From Ustulina deusta (taxonomy: Eukaryota; Ascomycota; Sordariomycetes; Xylariales; Xylariaceae): DNA of 64,000 nucleotides. Under the pieces are notes generated by a model that was given only the letters and a program-made list of their open reading frames with translations, had not been told where the DNA came from and searched no databases. This document shows, one piece after another, positions 21,180-32,382 of this stretch (position 1 is the stretch's first letter; each line of letters starts with the position of its first letter). The translations under genes were made by a program, and so were the position numbers. The DNA is taken from contig JAJNNX010000035.1 of NCBI GenBank assembly GCA_023159155.1, positions 310,001-374,000 on the forward strand, in the 5' to 3' direction.

Positions 21180-23475
21180 CGCGATAATCCCAAACAAACA
21201 AGCAGAGAAACCGACCTATTGCCAGCATATCTGTTTAAAAGGGTGAAGTAGGTACGCTAGGGAGTAAGATAGCATCAAAGCATGCCCTGGTACTCGGCTT
21301 CTCCGCATTCTCTACATAGGAATGAAAACCAAGGAGGGGGGCCCTTTAAGTCGCAGAGATGAGGTTTGCGAATTTGAGCGCATTTTTTTATATTCGCAAC
21401 AGGCGACATGGGTTTTTATTGTTATTTTTTGATCAAGAACCAACGTGACGGTACCTAGTGTGGTTAGCGGACTCATGTGTCAACTCGGTCCAAGATGTGA
21501 CGAATATGCTATATATAGGCACGGGTTATGATCTTATCGTTTCGTGAAATGTTTTATACTCCTTTGTTCGCTAGGTATCCCTTGCATCTAAACATGGATG
21601 CTATCTTCCCTCTTATCCAAGCGTAGCATTATAGCCGCCAGTTGTGTATTTATACAATATACTACGCGGCTTCTATACCGTTCTCAGCAGGAATAGGTAC
21701 TGCCTTCAAGTGAGAAGTGATTGTTGCCATCTCGAATCCCTAACTGTGGATATATATTCCCCCACGCCAGGAAAAATAGCCCGGATTATGGTCATACAAT
21801 CGAATACTGTCCGTCACGCAGTCACCTCGGATTAGATTAGATATATTTTTGGGTGTAGAAATAACTGTTCCACGTGCGATTCATAGACACCATCGGACGA
21901 TTCGCACTCCTAAGGGTGTTGAATAAAGGCGTCTACACTACCTAGTTGGAAAGATCAGTTGAGTGTCAAATTTGAAGATGACACCCCATCCCCGGATTCC
22001 TCTCCCTTCTCCCTCTTCTTCTTAAGTAACGTAGGTATTCGAATACCTATACCCGTTATATACGATAGTAGCAGAAGTATGCCTGCTGAGGGCTCCAAAG
22101 ACTCCACTGTATCGTGAAGATAGCAGGAACCTTTTCACAACGACTTTCTGAGGCAGAGGATGACGATCCTTGTCACTTACTAGTCCAAAGTTACCTAGAC
22201 TCGGCATCTTCAGACATGTCCGACGCACACGTAACAGGCGATACTACCTATTAAGAGTCTATGGCTCTAAATTATCCATATTCATAACATGATACGTACC
22301 TAGGTATTTCGTTTCTTTTTGTGTCTAGCCAGTCCTCCTCAACAACTGCCGATGGGAATCAATAGTGGGTGACGGCAAACATATAGTATAAGGGCTATAG
22401 TGATTTATCCGTTATCTAGGGACCGGGCTATATAATGACGCTTAAGATGGCCCTATATAGATCGCGGACTATTGAAGATGTTGATATTCCGATGAAACTC
22501 CTACCTAGCATCAACTAGCTAGTTGAGATGCTCCAAGGCCCCATTAGTAGGGCGTAAATGGGGCGGGCTATGATGTTATTTACGCAGTAAAACGTGCAAA
22601 TAAGCTAACAAACAGTCAACGAATCAACACGTCCAATATGTGCACGACCGACTAGGACGCAGGGTGACTGCCGGATTAGGTACGTGAGTCCCAGTAGGAT
22701 TGGTATGAGATTATGTTAAAAGTATACGAAAAAGAACCACTAACACACATCAATTCCCTATTTGGGGCAACAGTGTTGCAATCACGAAACCTTAGTTCAT
22801 GCATTGTCACTGCACTGGAGACTTACCGGTGTCTCCGTTGAAGCTCTCCCCGTTTCCTACAGCATATGTAGTGTAGTGTGCTGTAAACAGCCTGATGAAT
22901 AAGGCCCGGCCGAATCGAAAGAGAAATGTTTTGACTCGCCAGCCTTTCTGGACAGGTGTGAGATTAGTAGCTTTGACATTTGCAGCAGAGCTTTCCCTTA
23001 ACTAACCATCGCTTAACGCAAAACTAGGAAGTAACCCAGTGGCTCAACTCGAAATGCACGCCATAACTTGCTTCAAGCTGATCTAGTGTGCCTACGTTAT
23101 TTTATATGGAGGTAACGGAGTGACGATTCTCGCTCAGAAGAAATCCGCTTGCTGTTCGGTCGCAGTTCGGGCTCGTTGCCCCCCTAATCTCAACATTGCA
23201 AGGATGCATTGGCGGATTCATTCCCTGTTCTCTTGTTATGTCACGAGCCACCTGCATCCCCGGACTAGACCACCCAGTATATACTCAGTATGGGGTTTGA
23301 ATGGCCGAGGGGGCCGATTTTCATTCCTTCTTTCTATACCCACGCACGGGTAGTGGTTGCGCCTGTGCTGTGAAGAGCTTCCACTGAAATGTTCTATCGT
23401 TGATAATGGCGTCGCTGGATTCGATGTGATCATTCTTTTTTTTGAATGGGAGCTGTACACTCTTTACACCCTAAA
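21180..23475. other. A+T-rich intergenic region
   Basis: About 2.3 kb with no supported gene. The open frames are short and without motifs. It contains TATATA-rich stretches (near 21505-21520, 22390-22450) and scattered TACCTA motifs (22240-22310). Confidence 0.5.
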
Positions 23476-24732
23476 ATGGTCCATCCGTACGAGCTGCCGC
23501 CTCCTCTCCCGGCCGAAAATGGCGTACACGTCTGGAGAACGGCGATTACTGTGCCGATCATCACCTTCTTTTTCGTCGCTACCAGGTTTTATACAAGGCT
23601 GTATATGTTGAACAGGCGGCCTACCCTTGACGATTGTAGGTGCTCGTCGGTTTTATATTCTCCCCGCCGGCTGACGAACCAATGTAGACATCGTTGCCGC
23701 AACTATGGTCGTCAGTATCGCGCATGGCACGTTGATAGGCATCGCTACGTACCATGGCATGGGTTTACACATATGGCAATTCACGCCCGAGTTGAATTCA
23801 GAGTATTACCTCTGGCTAGGCATATCATCGCAGTTCTACACTCTCGGCCTCGCTGGTTTCAAGAGTGCTCTGATTCTCCTCTATCTGCAAACCTTCGGGC
23901 TTGTGAGCAGGAGGTTTAGAATAGCCTGCTACCTGACGCTTTTTTATACAGTGGGATATCTCACCGCCAACCTCTTGACAGAATTTCTGGGATGCTGGCC
24001 GATTGCGAAGAAGTGGCAACCCGACTTACCCGGCCACTGCATTAACCGAACCGCGGCGAACACGTCCTTTGGTATAGGCCACGTCACGAGCGACCTCATC
24101 ATCGCAATACTTCCTTTACCCCCGATATGGAATTTGACATTCCCGACTACTCGACAAAAGATTGGGCTGAGCCTCACACTTTCCAGCGGTTTCCTGTTCG
24201 TCGTCTCCTAATACGTAGCCTGCACTCGTTCGATTAGGTTGTCAACTTGCTAACAGGGGAGCTTAGTGCTTGGGCCGTTGCCACCATCCGTTACGTGATA
24301 TCAACATACAATCAGTTCACCTACGACCGGACATGGTGGGCGGGCATCAGTTTTACCTTCTCAATTTTGGAGCTGAACACCGGCTTGATCTGCGCCTGCG
24401 TCCCGACCTTCAGTCCTCTCCTATCTCTCTTGACTTCATCTCATGTCTCTAACTTCATCACATCCTGGACTACACGTGCATCTGGGGTTTGGCAGAACAG
24501 CTCCGAGAAAACGCCTTGGGACGATTCCGAATATCATGGTTATCTCACGGCCGAACCGCGTGAGACGCAGGGGCGTGAGACACTGGAAAGCAGGGGATAC
24601 AGTGAGAGAACAACTATTACTCCTATTGTCACGAGAGAGATGGCAACTTTTAGTCCAGTTAGTCCAGACGGCGATATGCCTTTGTGTGATTTATCAGGCT
24701 TACAGGCTCTTGCTGAGCGTGGGAAATTTTAA
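23476..24732 (+). CDS. Seven-helix integral membrane protein, fungal rhodopsin-domain (SAT4) family
   Basis: A 377-residue plasma- or endomembrane protein of the large fungal family that includes PTH11-like receptors; ligand and role unknown. Exons are 23476-23635, 23688-24195 and 24267-24732. The 52-base first intron (GTAGGTG...GTAG) restores RPTLDDYIVAATMVV, a hallmark of the family just before helix 2. The 71-base second intron has a weak GTTCGT donor, branch GCTAAC and acceptor TTAG, and joins SSGFL to AWAVATIRYV in helix 6. Hydrophobic segments: about 23-43, 55-76, 88-118, 129-148, 170-195, 205-230 and 240-275. The C-terminal ~80 residues are Ser/Thr/Glu-rich and cytosolic-like. It lacks an N-terminal CFEM domain and a signal peptide. 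The donor of intron 2 is the weakest point of the model. Confidence 0.85.
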
Positions 24733-25613
24733 TCACCTGTTAACACAATTTGCTTCTTTCAGTGCCATTTTCCCGTTTCGCGATTTGCGTGACTCGGAAA
24801 ACTGAGATAGACAAACCCTATTTTCTAAACTGTGATAGACTTCGACTTGTCTATCGAGACAATATTCTTTCACCTACATTAGGCTATGGAACGGACTACT
24901 CGTTGCTTTGCGGAGAGCAGGGAAGATAACAGCACCGTCTCGCAAATGGCACTTTGACGTCTCTATAGCTATCGGCCGACCAATAGCTTGGCGGTGCGTA
25001 TCATAAAACCAATGTTATAGGCGTGGCGAAACAAGTCTACCGTATTATAGCTACAGATTCAAACAACCTGGCGGAATGTACGATATACCTAGGAGCCACT
25101 TGACTAGCAATCACATCGTTACTTATGCATAGGAGTGCCGCTTTGCATTGAAGCAAGGGTTAGGGGTTAGGGGTCTGAGTGAGCAAAGGAAAAGCTACAC
25201 TTTGGTATTCAAAGTTTAGCATATATACTTCTACTCTTTGCAGAAACAGTCTGGTCCTGGACACTACAAGGGAGGTTGTTTCACTCACAGCTTCTAGATA
25301 GACTGGGATGGATAGCTGACGTGGTGAAACACATTATCCAAGATCCCTTGTCGAGAGACCTTTCTATCCTACATTGTTGTGATGCTACACCATCAAGAGA
25401 ACAGCAGACAGAGGCCGAGTTTAGGGCCCTTCGCATGACAATAATAACAACAACAACTATACCTACAGTTAGTCATTCAACGAGGTCCCAACACATATCA
25501 ACCAATAATGTCAACCTCTTTTTTGACACTCGGCTCCCATCCAGCAGCAAATCCACACGACCCAGTCCGACAGAGGCCATTGCTCGCTACTATGGACTCG
25601 ACCGCCACCACAG
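24733..25613. other. Intergenic region
   Basis: About 0.9 kb of A+T-rich DNA between the convergent membrane-protein (+) and acetyltransferase (-) genes. It includes a short TTAGGGG-type telomere-like tract at 25157-25174. A 137-codon plus-strand frame at 25276-25689 overlaps the acetyltransferase and has no recognisable features. Confidence 0.5.
25157..25174 (+). repeat. Interstitial telomere-like tract
   Basis: GGGTTAGGGG followed directly by TTAGGGGT, i.e. about two and a half TTAGGGG units. The fungal telomere unit is usually TTAGGG, so this is an imperfect, very short match that may be chance. Confidence 0.5.
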
Positions 25614-26115
25614 TCACGGAAGCGGGCTTACAAAGCACTCGGCATCCATCGCGTTCCCCTGGCCCCAGCGAAAAAGCGTGGTCGCATAGTGCTCCCAGCC
25701 CAGGCGGCGATACAGGCGAATCGCATCCTGGTCCTTGACGAGCGCGAGGATGAGGAGCCGCCGCCGTCCCCTGCTGCGCGCTTCTTCCTCGACAGTCCGT
25801 ATGAGCTTGGTGGCAGTGCCGCGGCCACGTCTTTCCGGGTGCACGAAAGAGTCGCGCGAGCACGGCGACGTTCGCCTGGGGATCTCTCTCCAGCCACAGC
25901 GCGACGTTGACGTAGGTCTCGGGCGCGTTGTTCATCGCGACGTGGCCGACGATGGCGCCGCTGTCCTCCGCCACCCAGGCTTGATCGTCTGTTCGCAGCT
26001 CATCAAGCGCGTTCTCGACGCCGCCGACCGGGTACCCGCTGTGGTGGTAGACGGCTTTCGTTATTTCGACGCATGCTGCGAGGTCTTCGTCTCTTCGGAG
26101 TCGTATGCTGGCCAT
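25614..26115 (-). pseudogene. GNAT-family N-acetyltransferase, broken by an apparent one-base frameshift
   Basis: A GCN5-related acetyltransferase of about 167 residues if intact; substrate unknown. The N-terminal half reads from ATG at 26115 (MASIRLRRDEDLAACVEITKA, then VAEDSGAIVGHVAMN and VNVALWLERD) to about 25848. The C-terminal half lies in the next frame and carries motif A (VHPERRGRGTATKLIRTVEE) and motif B (DAIRLYRRLGWEH), ending at 25614. The break is at the homopolymer 25846-25848 (AAA on the plus strand, TTT in the gene): one T too many turns the expected RLFVHP into RLFRAP. No intron signal explains it. The body is intronless and G+C-rich compared with its A+T-rich flanks, so bacterial origin is possible. 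A homopolymer sequencing error is equally possible, in which case the gene is intact. Confidence 0.8.
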
Positions 26116-26946
26116 CCGAGAGAAACGACTGTAGAAGTTCTGTTCAACGCAGCTATTATGACAACTTCACTCGTAATTCGTCGTTTGACTTTTATCCAGA
26201 TGAGAGAAAGTCACTGTGCGCTATTCAATGCCATTAGCAGTGTAATGCTTTTCGCTTTGGCGGGGTCACCGCTGAACGGCCAGTAGCACCTACTTGTTGG
26301 TTTCTTGCTAGAAGATATTGTTGGGACGATAGCTTCCCACAGAGTTATTACTCCTTAGAATAGGGGGCTTCTAACACGTACGCGTGGCTGTGCGGCACCA
26401 AGTTTACCGTATCTGGGGTGTAGTATACATGATGTACATACATACCTCTTTGATAGTCTTGGTGCCTTATCAACACACATTCAGATTGGATGGCGATTGA
26501 GAACACGTCCCCAATACTTGGGGGTGTCGGCATCCTCGGTAAGGTCAGAATCCAGGACACTCGTGAGACAGTTGGATCTGTAGGTACAAGACTTGGCCCT
26601 GGGCTTTTCGCCAAAACCCTTCTACTCTTTATGGCTCGTGGTCGGATGTTCTGCCTGTTAATAATGCTATCAAAATAAAAAAATAAAAGCACGGGTATAG
26701 GGCGGGCTGTGTAGTGTGCAATTGCAGAATACTGTTGCCCGCATCATTGTTTATACTAAGTAGTTAGGTTGAAGGGTCTCAGCCTGAGGGTCCCTATGAT
26801 CATAAATGCATTTCCTTTTTACGCCTTGCCTTACGGCGGCTATATAATGCGACGCCAACCGACACAAGAACAGTATTATGTTACATTAGTACATCTAAAC
26901 TCCGACACGCCAGTAGAACAGTCCATCACCAACATCGAGGTGCTCC
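26116..26946. other. Intergenic region
   Basis: About 0.8 kb upstream of the acetyltransferase start and downstream of the Nup133 stop (both minus-strand genes). No gene or strong motif is seen; the DNA is A+T-rich. Confidence 0.5.
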
Positions 26947-29900
26947 CTAATGCACACCATTTCGTCCGTTTGTGGCTTCTGTTGGCTTTACCCGTAGCTT
27001 CTTGGCAGGCAACATCTTTGGGAAACTTCCTGTTGATTGAGCCTCCGTAGTGTCGTCGTACTCTTGGTCAACCGCGTGCTCAGCAAGTTTCTGAGTTTCC
27101 TTCGTCCATTCTTCTAACCGATGCTGTTCAATATGCTTACGAAGATTTGCATCTTCCCATCGCATAGCCTCCAGCATCTTCTCTCGATAACCCTTCTCCA
27201 TGTTCGTGAACCGTCCGTCCAGGGTATGTGTGTAGACACCAACGGATTGTGAGGGCGCTAATCTGCGATGCGCGATCTTGGCATCACGGCTGTTTTCTAC
27301 TTTGTGTTAGTTTCAAGTATCTGGTGCATACCGTAGGCGGACTCACGATTTGCATATAACGTGCAGTAGAGTTGGAAGAGGTCTGTTTGGCCAAGGACAT
27401 CCATAGTTTCCTCATCGCCTTTCATCGAGGTGTTGTTGATCGCTGTCCAATCTTCTCGCAGAAAACATCGTCTCCAAATAAGTCGTTCGGCTTGGTGGCG
27501 CTCATCCCCGTAAAGGCCATTGCTGGCCACTTGAATGGCCAGGAAAAATTGGTCAGCCATGCTTTCTTTGGTCTCTGGAGGCAACGTGACCATAGTCAGG
27601 AGGTCGATTAGGGTTAGTGGATCAAGAGCTTCGTGCTCGATGAGTCGTTTCATCGAATCTTCAAAGAGTTGAGCAAGTATCTTGTACTTTTTGGGGCATT
27701 GTAGAGCGAACGCTTCTTGAACGAGACCCGGCTCTTCCGTCTCGTCAAGGGCTACCTTGATGACCGGGCGAATCTGAGTGTCATAGAATTCGTTTTGAAT
27801 ATTAATAATAGCAAGCTCTTTGTCAATAGCGTCAACCCGTGCATCCTCTGTAGTTCCGTTGATACTGGCCTCCTGAACAGCCATCGACGCTTTACTAGCA
27901 GGGCGTGACGATTCAGCCATTCGAGCCAGCTTACCGAGACTGAGTTCGATCTTCTTGTTCCACACTTGTTGTTCCCGAGCTAGACCCAAATCGAGAAGAG
28001 TATCGGCCGCGTGGTCGATGTCTTCCTCGCCCACTATATCATTGATCCAGGATATTTTGGCTAGCTCTGGCCTTGTTCGCAGGTATATGGTCTTGTACCT
28101 CTTGTCGCCCTCATACTCGAGAAGGGCGTCCACACCATAGGTTGCGAAAAGGAAATCATAAAATGGGAATGCGAAATCCTCGCCGTAAACTTCGAAGCAC
28201 TCCCGAACTTTTTCTTCCTTCTCTGCCATTCTTGACTCGATCTTTTCAATCTGGCCTGCCGTAATATCAGAAACAGAGAGTTCATCGCGAAGTACGTCGA
28301 TTTCGCGGGTGAGCACCTCAGCCAAGGCATGTAAAGACCTGTGGGTCTCTGCAATCCTGATGGCTGCCTCCCAATTATTGGATTGAGAGAGCGAGACGAC
28401 CTTGGAGTGACGATCTTCATTGTAGACTTCCTCATATTTTTGGCCTTCTGAGATTAACTTAGGATCTCCACTTGCGAGATTCCATCTAGTTAATTCTTGA
28501 AGTACGGAGAGATAAACCTCAGTCATGTCAGGTAATATTTCCCGCATTCTTGCAATTTGACTTCTCTGTTCTTCGGTGAGGGACTCAGGCTCCTGTTTAA
28601 CCCATTCAGTGACCAGTTCGACTTGCCGCTTCACGTTGTTGGCCACAAATTTGTTTGCAGTCCAGGGTGTAAGTAATCCCGAATAATCGCCTTCAAGTAT
28701 CCCATGGTTGAGTTCTTCCCCTTTCAATCCGTAGAGTTCGAGATGAGTTTGTCGGAAGGCATATGCGTCACGAATAGTGCTATTGTAGATATCTGAAGCC
28801 TCATATGTCAATCGCGTCAGAGCGACCGAATCCAACTTGGCCTTGGAGTTGTGTTTGATAACTTGGTAGGCCCAGGCGATAAACAATTCCATCCGATGAA
28901 TGTCATGTATAAACCAATGCCTAAGCTCGTCCGTTTCCCCTTTCGCACGGTCAGGCTTTGATTTTTCTTCAGAACGAATATATTCCACAATTTCTGCCAC
29001 GATAGTCTTCTTCGAGGTAGCAGGGCGCATGTGCAGAAATTCTTCGTGCTTGCGCCAGAGTGTGCTGGCAACATGCATTTTCTCGGCATTCCACATTAGC
29101 TGCCATTTGGTACTACGGTCCAAGTTGACACCGATGCTTTTAATATGTGCCATCATCTTGTCTAAATACCGGACACGATCCTTGATGTTGTCGTCAAGCC
29201 TTGCCGCTAATGGTGAGAGGTGTGGACCGGTTGAAGCAAGAATCTCCCCGCTCAATGCCAAAGCAGCTTCTCCATACTCTCTGTCGCTAAAACGGACGCT
29301 GTGCTGTACGTCAAATACCAGAGGATTGTCGTCTTTTATTCCGAAAAATACGGCCTGTTCCAATTTAATTTTGGCCGTGAGCTTAGGAGGTGTTACACTC
29401 GCAAAGCGCTGGCAATCAGAAATTGTGACGCGCATAGTGCCGGCTCCTCGGACAAGCAGCACAGCTGTTGGATTCTTCGTCTTGATCCGAGCAGGTCGTA
29501 TCTCATTGTACTCTAGGTCGTAGATTTGGGGTTCTTCTGAACCAGATCCTATAATCTCCAGGGTCGGATCGCGGCGTAGATCAACTATGTCCTCAAAGGC
29601 TGCCGGTAGGGTGTGGTTATCTTCCATGATCTGGGAGTCGGGAGATTCGGGAGGTTGGGCGATGGAAGCCACTACAGTAGCATGGTCGAAGACAAGGAAG
29701 GCAACCACAGCGGGCTTGGGTAGGTATAATCGCGGTCTCGCGAGCGCATGCGGATCTGGTGGAGTGGTAAAACTTGATATTGATTGAACCATGCCGATGT
29801 CTATTGGATACTCCCGTAGTAGTCCGTTCTGTATAACCATCTCGACGAGACTATACCGGCATAGGTGCTTGTCGTCAAGCGAAGTCAACAGTAATAAGTG

Positions 29901-31294
29901 GTGCTGATAATCGGATGGTGGTAGCTGACGCAATTTGCTCATGTCAGTATACTTAGAGGACATGTCCTTTGGTACGAAGCAGAAATCAAGGATCTTGAAG
30001 GAGTCGGAAGTCAGGGCACTACAGGCGTCGTCTGTGTGTCGAATTGCTTGGAAAATAGCACTTCGAACATCCAGTTCGGCGAGCAGATCATAATGTCCTC
30101 CACGGTGTATCCTCCAAGAGTTTATTCGACCTTTTGACGTCGCGGCCAGCACAGTGCACTCGCCCTGCTTGGAAGAGCGATCAGCTCGCACGGCTGCTAT
30201 ATCACCCTGAAGTGCTGAGTGGGAAAGGACATTTCGTATGCTTCCAAGAAACCCGCCGCTGGGGGGGCCAAGGCTAGTGCGCAGAAACTGGACCGAGACC
30301 TTGGGCCGTCCTTGTGCATCTCGTACGCTCAAATACGCAATTCGCCCACTGCTAAAGGCTAGGACAAAGCCCGCAGCTGCTTCCATGTTGATTAATTGGA
30401 TAACACGCTCCCCAGAAAACATTCCAGATATAGAATCCTCAACACCAGTCCGTTGTTGTCGCATAAAATCCAGGGTTGTGGCGCTCGAAATTGACTCCCA
30501 GTAAGTGATCTTACCACTCGTGGGCATTACGACAACAAGGCCAGGTTCGGAGCAAGATGCAGACGGAGAAACAAGTAAACCAAGTGGTAGAGGATCTGTC
30601 GAGTGTTTTGAAGGATACGGGAGTGTGAACGTGAACGATTCGGGCGACAACGAGGCCGCCGCATAGGGCCAGACAACGGCATGTGTATGAGTCAGGCTTA
30701 GAGCACACCCAATCGAGGTATCCACAAAGCCATGCTGTCGGCCTAAAGAATAATTTAGCGATTTGAGGGTTGATATATTGCTAAGGGGTCACATACTGGT
30801 AGTGTCGAGCTTTATTCGCTCTGGGAGAGCGGGAAGTTTTCTAACCTCGAATGCCATGTTCGTAGACTGTGTCCAAGGGTTGTTAGGATCATTAGGATCA
30901 TTATTAAAGCTCGGTGGCAGAGAATCAGACAGACGACGCAATCACTTACCAGCAGCGTAGTGCCATCTCCTTTATGCAAGCGATCGCCCGGCCTGCTCTT
31001 CTTGGAGCGCACGCTCAACTCTTGTCTCGGCGCAGCTACAGGTCGTTCTATCCCATCTTGTTTGACCCCGACGGCGGATGGCTGTGCAGACTTGACCTCG
31101 TAGGTCTTAGGAGCGACAATGGGCTCTACAAAGGTTTGGTTAGTGACCTGTGGACGGTCGGATCTGAGTCGTTTGGATTTGGGCAATGGAAGAGAGTTGT
31201 CGGAGCTCAGGGGCCGCTGGCGTCGGCGGCCGCGGGTGGTCATCGAAGCGGGCAGGCCGTTTTGGCTGACGCTGGTAGGCGCCGGAGCAAACAT
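26947..31294 (-). CDS. nup133: Nucleoporin Nup133
   Basis: A structural subunit of the Y-shaped Nup107-160 (yeast Nup84) complex of the nuclear pore, 1386 residues. Four exons: 31294-30950, 30866-30797, 30742-27347 and 27296-26947, with introns of 83, 54 and 50 bases, all with good donors (GTAAGT, GTATGT, GTGAGT). The joins restore TNMAFEVRKLPALPERIKLD, then SRQHGFVDTSIGCALSLTHTHAVVWPYA (the start of the N-terminal beta-propeller) and, near the end, SRDAKIAHRRLAPSQSVGVYTHTLDGRF. Residues 1-115 are basic and disordered-looking (GRRRQRP, KSKRLRSD), like a nuclear targeting segment. The C-terminal half (about 600-1330) is alpha-helical, as in the family. It shares a roughly 1.1 kb divergent upstream region with the AFG1-like gene. 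Confidence 0.93.
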
Positions 31295-32382
31295 GATGAA
31301 TGAACGAGCAAGGTTGGCAAGGCGTTGCCGATGTCGTGGTGGACGGGTTGGCGATGGAGACGGGATGGATAGACAAGGAGGAATCGACGCAAGCGGCGCG
31401 TGATGGATGGACAGGTATTATTAGTACGCCGTGACTACTATCGATATATCGAAGTTTCTGGGCACGGCCGGATCATGGCGAGAATGCGTAGAACTCCCCA
31501 GCGCTGTAGCACTCGTCAATCTTGCTCTCGCACGCGGGCGCGGTCGGCAAGGCAGAAGAGAGGAGGACGAGAAGAAGGAAAAAGGAAAAAGGATGAACAC
31601 AGATGTGGATGTGGATGTGGATGCCGATGCAGATGATAGAACAACGCAACATTGACCAAGGGAAGAATAAGGAAGAATGACGAGGCCATCCAACTGGCTG
31701 CTATTGATTGGGTCTTGTTGACCGCATGGGAAAAAATACAACACACAACCTCTGGAATCGGCTTAGTACGGTTAATGGTGTTTTGCTGCTCCAAAATGGA
31801 AGGCTAAGGCTGATGAGAGCGCGCACGGACCATCGGGTGAAATCTGCCAAGACGCTAGAGAGCTGCAGAGCTGAGTACCGTTGCGATGCAAGGGATGCAC
31901 GTTTTCGGAATGGTCTATTCAGAGTTTACCGAACAAACTATCTATTCATTGGCTACTAGGTCACGGTGTGGGACCGCTCAATAGGTTAGGTACAGAGGTA
32001 CCGAACTCGTTCAGGTACCTCTCTACTTACATCATCTTAGTAACATCTTATTTACAGTAATTAGATCTTATACAGCCGCTCGATATATACTGCACACGAC
32101 CACTTACACGAACGGCTATTTACTCTGAGCACTGCTCTACTCGAAAAAAGTTAAGAGAGTCTGTAGATCTCTTGACGAATACACCGAAATGGGTTAATTA
32201 ATTTATCGTACCCTTGACAACTGTATAAGCCTTCCAACCAACTTGGTACCCAGCATTTTCTCAGGTACACTCTATTTGAAAATGATATGAGACAACTCAA
32301 CATCAGCATTCTTTGAAGCTCTCGGACTATCCTACGATTCGCTGAAAGTATACTCTGGGTTTTCTGCCAAGTCTGCTAATCC
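31295..32382. other. Divergent promoter region of Nup133 and AFG1-like genes
   Basis: About 1.1 kb. It contains a GATGTG repeat (31602-31633), a purine-rich tract (31555-31600) and a GGTACC-rich short repeat near 31985-32030. No gene is supported. Confidence 0.55.
31602..31633. repeat. GATGTG microsatellite
   Basis: Three GATGTG units followed by degenerate GATGCC and GATGCA units, in the shared upstream region of Nup133 and AFG1-like genes. Confidence 0.7.

Noticed and set aside
25735..26286. 183-codon plus-strand open frame
   Set aside because: Antisense shadow of the G+C-rich acetyltransferase gene; no motifs of its own.
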